A DNA stretch of 28,363 bases from JBGFRR01 sp041695045. GTDB taxonomy: Bacteria > Bacteroidota > Ignavibacteria > UBA10030. The stretch covers positions 1-28,363 of the forward strand of contig JBGFRR010000152.1 of the NCBI GenBank assembly GCA_041695045.1, read 5' to 3'. The notes below the pieces were generated by a model. The model had not been told where the DNA came from, did not search any database, and was given only the letters and a program-made list of their open reading frames with translations. Of this stretch, positions 25,566 to 28,363 are shown in pieces. Position 1 is the stretch's first letter. Every line of letters starts with the position of its first letter. A program made the position numbers and the translations under genes.

Positions 25566-28118
25566 ATGAAGCGAACATCAACACCGACTGCCTCCCGCAA
25601 AGCGATGTCCCTCAAGACGAAGCGCGTCCGCACGTCGTTCGACCCGAAGGACATTGAGATTGCAATCATGGATAACCTGTTTCTCGTACAAGGCCGTGTA
25701 CCGAGAACCGCCACACGCAACGATTGGTACATGGCCGTTGCTTATACTGTGCGCGATCGTGTTCTCTACCGCTGGATGCAAACCATCGAGATGTACATGG
25801 GAGGCAACGATAAGTCTGTGGCGTACCTCTCGGCAGAGTTTCTCATCGGCCCGCAGCTCGGCAACCATCTCATCAACCTCGGCGTCTATGATGTTGTGCA
25901 GGAAGCGGTGAAGAATTTGGGACAGGACCTCGCGGAGTTGTTGGAACAAGAGGAAGAACCCGGCTTGGGTAACGGGGGACTCGGTCGGCTCGCAGCGTGC
26001 TACTTAGAATCGATGGCGTCGTTGGAAATCCTCGGCGTCGGCTATGGCATCCGCTACGAGTTTGGCATCTTCGACCAGGAGATTCGCGACGGATGGCAAG
26101 TGGAGAGGACGGATAAATGGCTGCGGTTCGGCAATCCGTGGGAGGTGCCGCGGCCGGAAATCTGTTTTCTCGTTCCGTTCGGAGGCCACACCGAGCAGTG
26201 GACTGATGAGGCAGGGCGATTCCATGTTCGTTGGGTCCCTGCACGGGCCGTGAAGGGCGTTGCGTGCGATATGGCCGTGCCCGGGTACCGTGTGAATACC
26301 GTCAATCTGCTGCGGCTCTGGAAAGCCGAGGCGATGGAGTCGTTCGACCTCGAAGCGTTCAATCAAGGGGATTACTACGGCGCTGTGGATGACAAGGTCG
26401 CCTCCGAGAACATTACGAAAGTGTTGTATCCGAACGACGAGCCGATTCAGGGAAAGCGATTGCGGCTCGAGCAGCAATTCTTTTTCGTCTCGTGCTCGTT
26501 GCAAGACATGATTCGCGTGCATCTGCTGCGCGGACACGACCTTCGGGAATTTCATCGCTACTACGCAATCCAGCTCAACGATACCCATCCTTCCATCGCC
26601 GTCGCCGAATTGATGCGTCTGCTTATGGATGAACATGGGATCGATTGGGATTCGGCGTGGACGATCACCCGAAACGCGCTGGCCTACACCAACCACACCC
26701 TCCTGCCCGAGGCGCTCGAAACCTGGCCGCTGCCGCTCTTTCGCGAGTTGCTGCCGCGTCACCTCGAAATCATCTACGAAATCAACCGGCGCTTTCTGGA
26801 CGAGGCGCGCCGACGGGATGATGTGGACGACGCGATGGTTGCCCGGCTTTCGTTGATTGACGAACGCGGCGAGAAATTTATTCGCATGGCCAACCTTGCA
26901 AGCGTGGGCGGCCACGCGATCAACGGCGTTGCGGCGCTGCACACCGAGCTACTGAAACGCCACGTGATGCAAGACTTCCACGCGTTGTTCCCGGAAAAAT
27001 TTATCAACGTCACCAACGGCGTTACGCCACGGCGGTGGGTGGTGTTGAGCAACCCGAAGCTCACCCAGCTCATCTGCTCGAAGGTCGGCGACAAGTGGAT
27101 CAGCGCGATGGAGAAGCACATCCGCGAGTTAGAGCCGTATGCAGACGATGAAGAGTTCCAGCGCGAGTGGCAGCGTGTGAAGTACGAAAACAAGGTCCGC
27201 TTAGCGGCTATGATTGCTCAACGGACGGGCATTGCCGTCGACCCTGACACGATGTTTGACATTCAGGTCAAGCGCATCCACGAATACAAACGTCAGCATC
27301 TCAACGTCCTCCACGTCATCACACTGTACGACCGCATCAAACGCAACCCGGATATGGATGTCGTGCCGCGCACGGTGATCTTCGGCGGGAAAGCGGCGCC
27401 CGGCTACTTCATGGCCAAGCTCATCATCAAGCTGATCAATTCGGTCGCCGACGTGGTGAACTACGACCCCGACGTTGCAGGGCGGCTGAAGGTGGTCTTC
27501 CTTCCCGATTTCAACGTGAAGAACGCCCATGCGATCTATCCCGCGGCTGACCTTTCAGAGCAAATCTCCACAGCCGGTAAGGAAGCTTCCGGCACAGGGA
27601 ATATGAAGTTCTCCATGAACGGTGCACTGACCATCGGCACACTCGACGGAGCGAACATTGAGATTCGGGAGGATGTCGGTTCAGAAAACTTTTTCCTCTT
27701 CGGCATGATGGCCGATGAAGTCCACGCTTCAAAGACACATGGCTATGATCCGATGCATTTCGTGCGCGAGAACGGACGCCTGCAGCGCGTGTTGGAGATG
27801 ATTGGACAGGGGTGGTTCTCGCGCGGCGACCCCGGTCTTTTCAAACCGCTGCTCGATTCGCTTCTTTATCACGACCCCTACATGGTGTTGGCCGACTACC
27901 AATCCTACATCGACGCGCAGGATGAGGTCGACCGTGTCTATCGCGACCGCAAGCGATGGACGAGGATGTCCATCCTGAATGTTGCGCGTATCGGCCGCTT
28001 CTCGTCCGACCGTTCGGTACGGGAATACGCGGAGAAGATTTGGAATGTGAAGCCGGTGAAGATCGGGAAGAAGGGAACAAACCGCGTCGGCACGAAGCCC
28101 GCAAAGCGCAGTATTTGA
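25566..28118 (+). CDS. glgP: Glycogen/alpha-glucan phosphorylase
   Basis: 850 residues, a complete GT35-family enzyme that releases glucose-1-phosphate from glycogen or maltodextrins with pyridoxal phosphate. Visible marks: AYLSAEFLIGPQLGNHL, EEPGLGNGGLGRLAACYLES, QLNDTHPSIAVAELMRLL, TNHTLLPEALETWPL, FINVTNGVTPRRWV, QVKRIHEYKRQHLN, and EASGTGNMKFSMNGALTIGT with the cofactor lysine at residue 681. Both ends are longer than in typical bacterial members: the first ~25 residues and the last ~20 are rich in Lys, Arg and Thr (KKGTNRVGTKPAKRSI). ATG at 25566 is the start used; the second Met (codon 14, 25605) is a possible shorter start. Glycogen phosphorylase normally works in the cytoplasm on storage glycogen. 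No other glycogen gene is adjacent. Confidence 0.95.
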   Translation: MKRTSTPTASRKAMSLKTKRVRTSFDPKDIEIAIMDNLFLVQGRVPRTATRNDWYMAVAYTVRDRVLYRWMQTIEMYMGGNDKSVAYLSAEFLIGPQLGNHLINLGVYDVVQEAVKNLGQDLAELLEQEEEPGLGNGGLGRLAACYLESMASLEILGVGYGIRYEFGIFDQEIRDGWQVERTDKWLRFGNPWEVPRPEICFLVPFGGHTEQWTDEAGRFHVRWVPARAVKGVACDMAVPGYRVNTVNLLRLWKAEAMESFDLEAFNQGDYYGAVDDKVASENITKVLYPNDEPIQGKRLRLEQQFFFVSCSLQDMIRVHLLRGHDLREFHRYYAIQLNDTHPSIAVAELMRLLMDEHGIDWDSAWTITRNALAYTNHTLLPEALETWPLPLFRELLPRHLEIIYEINRRFLDEARRRDDVDDAMVARLSLIDERGEKFIRMANLASVGGHAINGVAALHTELLKRHVMQDFHALFPEKFINVTNGVTPRRWVVLSNPKLTQLICSKVGDKWISAMEKHIRELEPYADDEEFQREWQRVKYENKVRLAAMIAQRTGIAVDPDTMFDIQVKRIHEYKRQHLNVLHVITLYDRIKRNPDMDVVPRTVIFGGKAAPGYFMAKLIIKLINSVADVVNYDPDVAGRLKVVFLPDFNVKNAHAIYPAADLSEQISTAGKEASGTGNMKFSMNGALTIGTLDGANIEIREDVGSENFFLFGMMADEVHASKTHGYDPMHFVRENGRLQRVLEMIGQGWFSRGDPGLFKPLLDSLLYHDPYMVLADYQSYIDAQDEVDRVYRDRKRWTRMSILNVARIGRFSSDRSVREYAEKIWNVKPVKIGKKGTNRVGTKPAKRSI

Positions 28119-28175
28119 TAATCCATAAAGAGATTTCTCCCTCTCCCTATATTATTGCCTTCTAATCTGTGAATC

Positions 28176-28203
28176 CCTGCCTGCGGCAGGCAGGCCTGCC
28201 TGC
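28176..28203. repeat. Intergenic palindromic repeat (CCTGCCTGC/GCAGGCAGG type), copy 2
   Basis: CCTGCCTGC (28176-28184), a single G, GCAGGCAGG (28186-28194), then a third arm CCTGCCTGC (28195-28203). The first two arms are a perfect 9-base inverted repeat, and the third could pair with the middle one instead, giving two alternative hairpins. It lies about 55 bases after the phosphorylase stop and shares its core with the copy before the gene. Confidence 0.75.
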
Positions 28204-28205
28204 GG

Positions 28206-28220
28206 TCCCGTGTTTCGGGA
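28206..28220 (+). terminator. Hairpin downstream of the phosphorylase gene
   Basis: TCCCG (28206-28210), loop TGTTT, CGGGA (28216-28220) directly after the GC-rich repeat. It is a small stable hairpin, and together with the repeat it could end phosphorylase transcription. There is no T-run after it, so intrinsic termination is uncertain. Confidence 0.3.
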
Positions 28221-28314
28221 TCTCCCGCTTCTCAGTCCCGCCTTCTAGCAGGCTGTTGAAAAACTCATAGAAAATATTTTTTCTGTTCCATGTCGCAAAC
28301 GCGCGATGATGTAT

Positions 28315-28322
28315 TATATTTG
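28315..28322 (+). promoter_or_regulatory. Bacteroidota-type -7 promoter box
   Basis: TATATTTG matches the TAnnTTTG -7 consensus used by the Bacteroidota housekeeping sigma factor. It is 35 bases before the ATG at 28358 and downstream of the putative IS end. No clear TTTG -33 element is found at the usual distance, so half the promoter is missing or weak. Confidence 0.4.
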
Positions 28323-28357
28323 TAGCCACTCATCACCAACACAGGAGATAGCCCATC

Positions 28358-28363
28358 ATGCGC
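28358..28363 (+). CDS. First two codons of a gene cut by the window end
   Basis: ATG CGC follows AGGAG by 10 bases and a TATATTTG box by 35 bases. Only Met-Arg is visible, so the product is unknown; if the repeat at 28251 is an IS end it would be a transposase. Confidence 0.35.

Larger units (their letters stand above)
28250..28363 (+). mobile_element. Possible left end of an insertion sequence, with leader of its first gene
   Basis: GGCTGTTGAAAAACTC at 28251-28266 resembles terminal inverted repeats that I associate with IS1182- and IS5-like elements. About 90 bases further a ribosome binding site (AGGAG at 28343-28347) precedes an ATG at 28358 that is cut after two codons by the window edge. 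That spacing fits a transposase leader. The transposase itself and the right inverted repeat are outside the window, so the call rests on the recalled end sequence only. Confidence 0.45.

Noticed and set aside
1..28363. tRNA or rRNA genes
   Set aside because: No cloverleaf-like segment with a T-arm consensus and no rRNA-like conserved stretch was seen on either strand.

Overview
The window reads as chromosomal DNA from a bacterium of the Bacteroidota/Chlorobi (FCB) group, most likely an Ignavibacteria-like lineage. Three secreted proteins end in type IX secretion (T9SS) style C-terminal domains, two with the NPFN-type sorting motif common in Ignavibacteria and Kryptonia. A PorV/PorQ-like outer-membrane protein and a TonB-dependent receptor with an N-terminal carboxypeptidase-regulatory-like domain are present, and a Bacteroidota-type -7 box (TATATTTG) lies at the right edge. 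The group assignment is inference from these families; there is no rRNA in the window.

Bases 1-22097 look like one very long plus-strand transcription unit: gaps are mostly 2-40 bases, with one 4-base overlap and one gap of about 100 bases. The first half (1-10695) is cell-envelope machinery: a 5'-truncated GHL10-type glycoside hydrolase with a T9SS tail, a propeller-like T9SS surface protein, a TonB receptor, a large surface partner protein where a SusD would be expected, a PorV-like protein and two small outer-membrane beta-barrel candidates. The second half (10720-22097) encodes a secreted GH5-like hydrolase, an unrecognised GC-rich exported protein, an FAD-dependent oxidoreductase, an ion-transporter-type permease, a HyuA (hydantoinase/oxoprolinase) protein without HyuB, a DUF4434 TIM-barrel protein and an N-acylglucosamine 2-epimerase-family protein. 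Together they suggest capture and cleavage of a glycoside outside the cell, uptake, and intracellular oxidation, ATP-dependent ring or amide opening and sugar epimerisation. I do not recognise this combination as a described pathway, and it is the best candidate here for a new system.

Bases 22098-23772 are a decayed purine-oxidation locus. It holds a minus-strand scrap resembling the membrane urate hydroxylase PuuD, a frameshifted xanthine dehydrogenase small subunit missing most of its FAD domain, an XdhC N-terminal scrap ending in a stop, and an XdhC C-terminal Rossmann domain that is still open. The molybdenum subunit gene is absent.

Bases 23888-28118 carry a secreted or periplasmic TPR protein and a complete glycogen/alpha-glucan phosphorylase. 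The phosphorylase gene is flanked on both sides by intergenic palindromes built on CCTGCCTGC/GCAGGCAGG. The last ~110 bases look like the left end of an insertion sequence or the leader of another gene, whose start codon at 28358 is cut by the window end.
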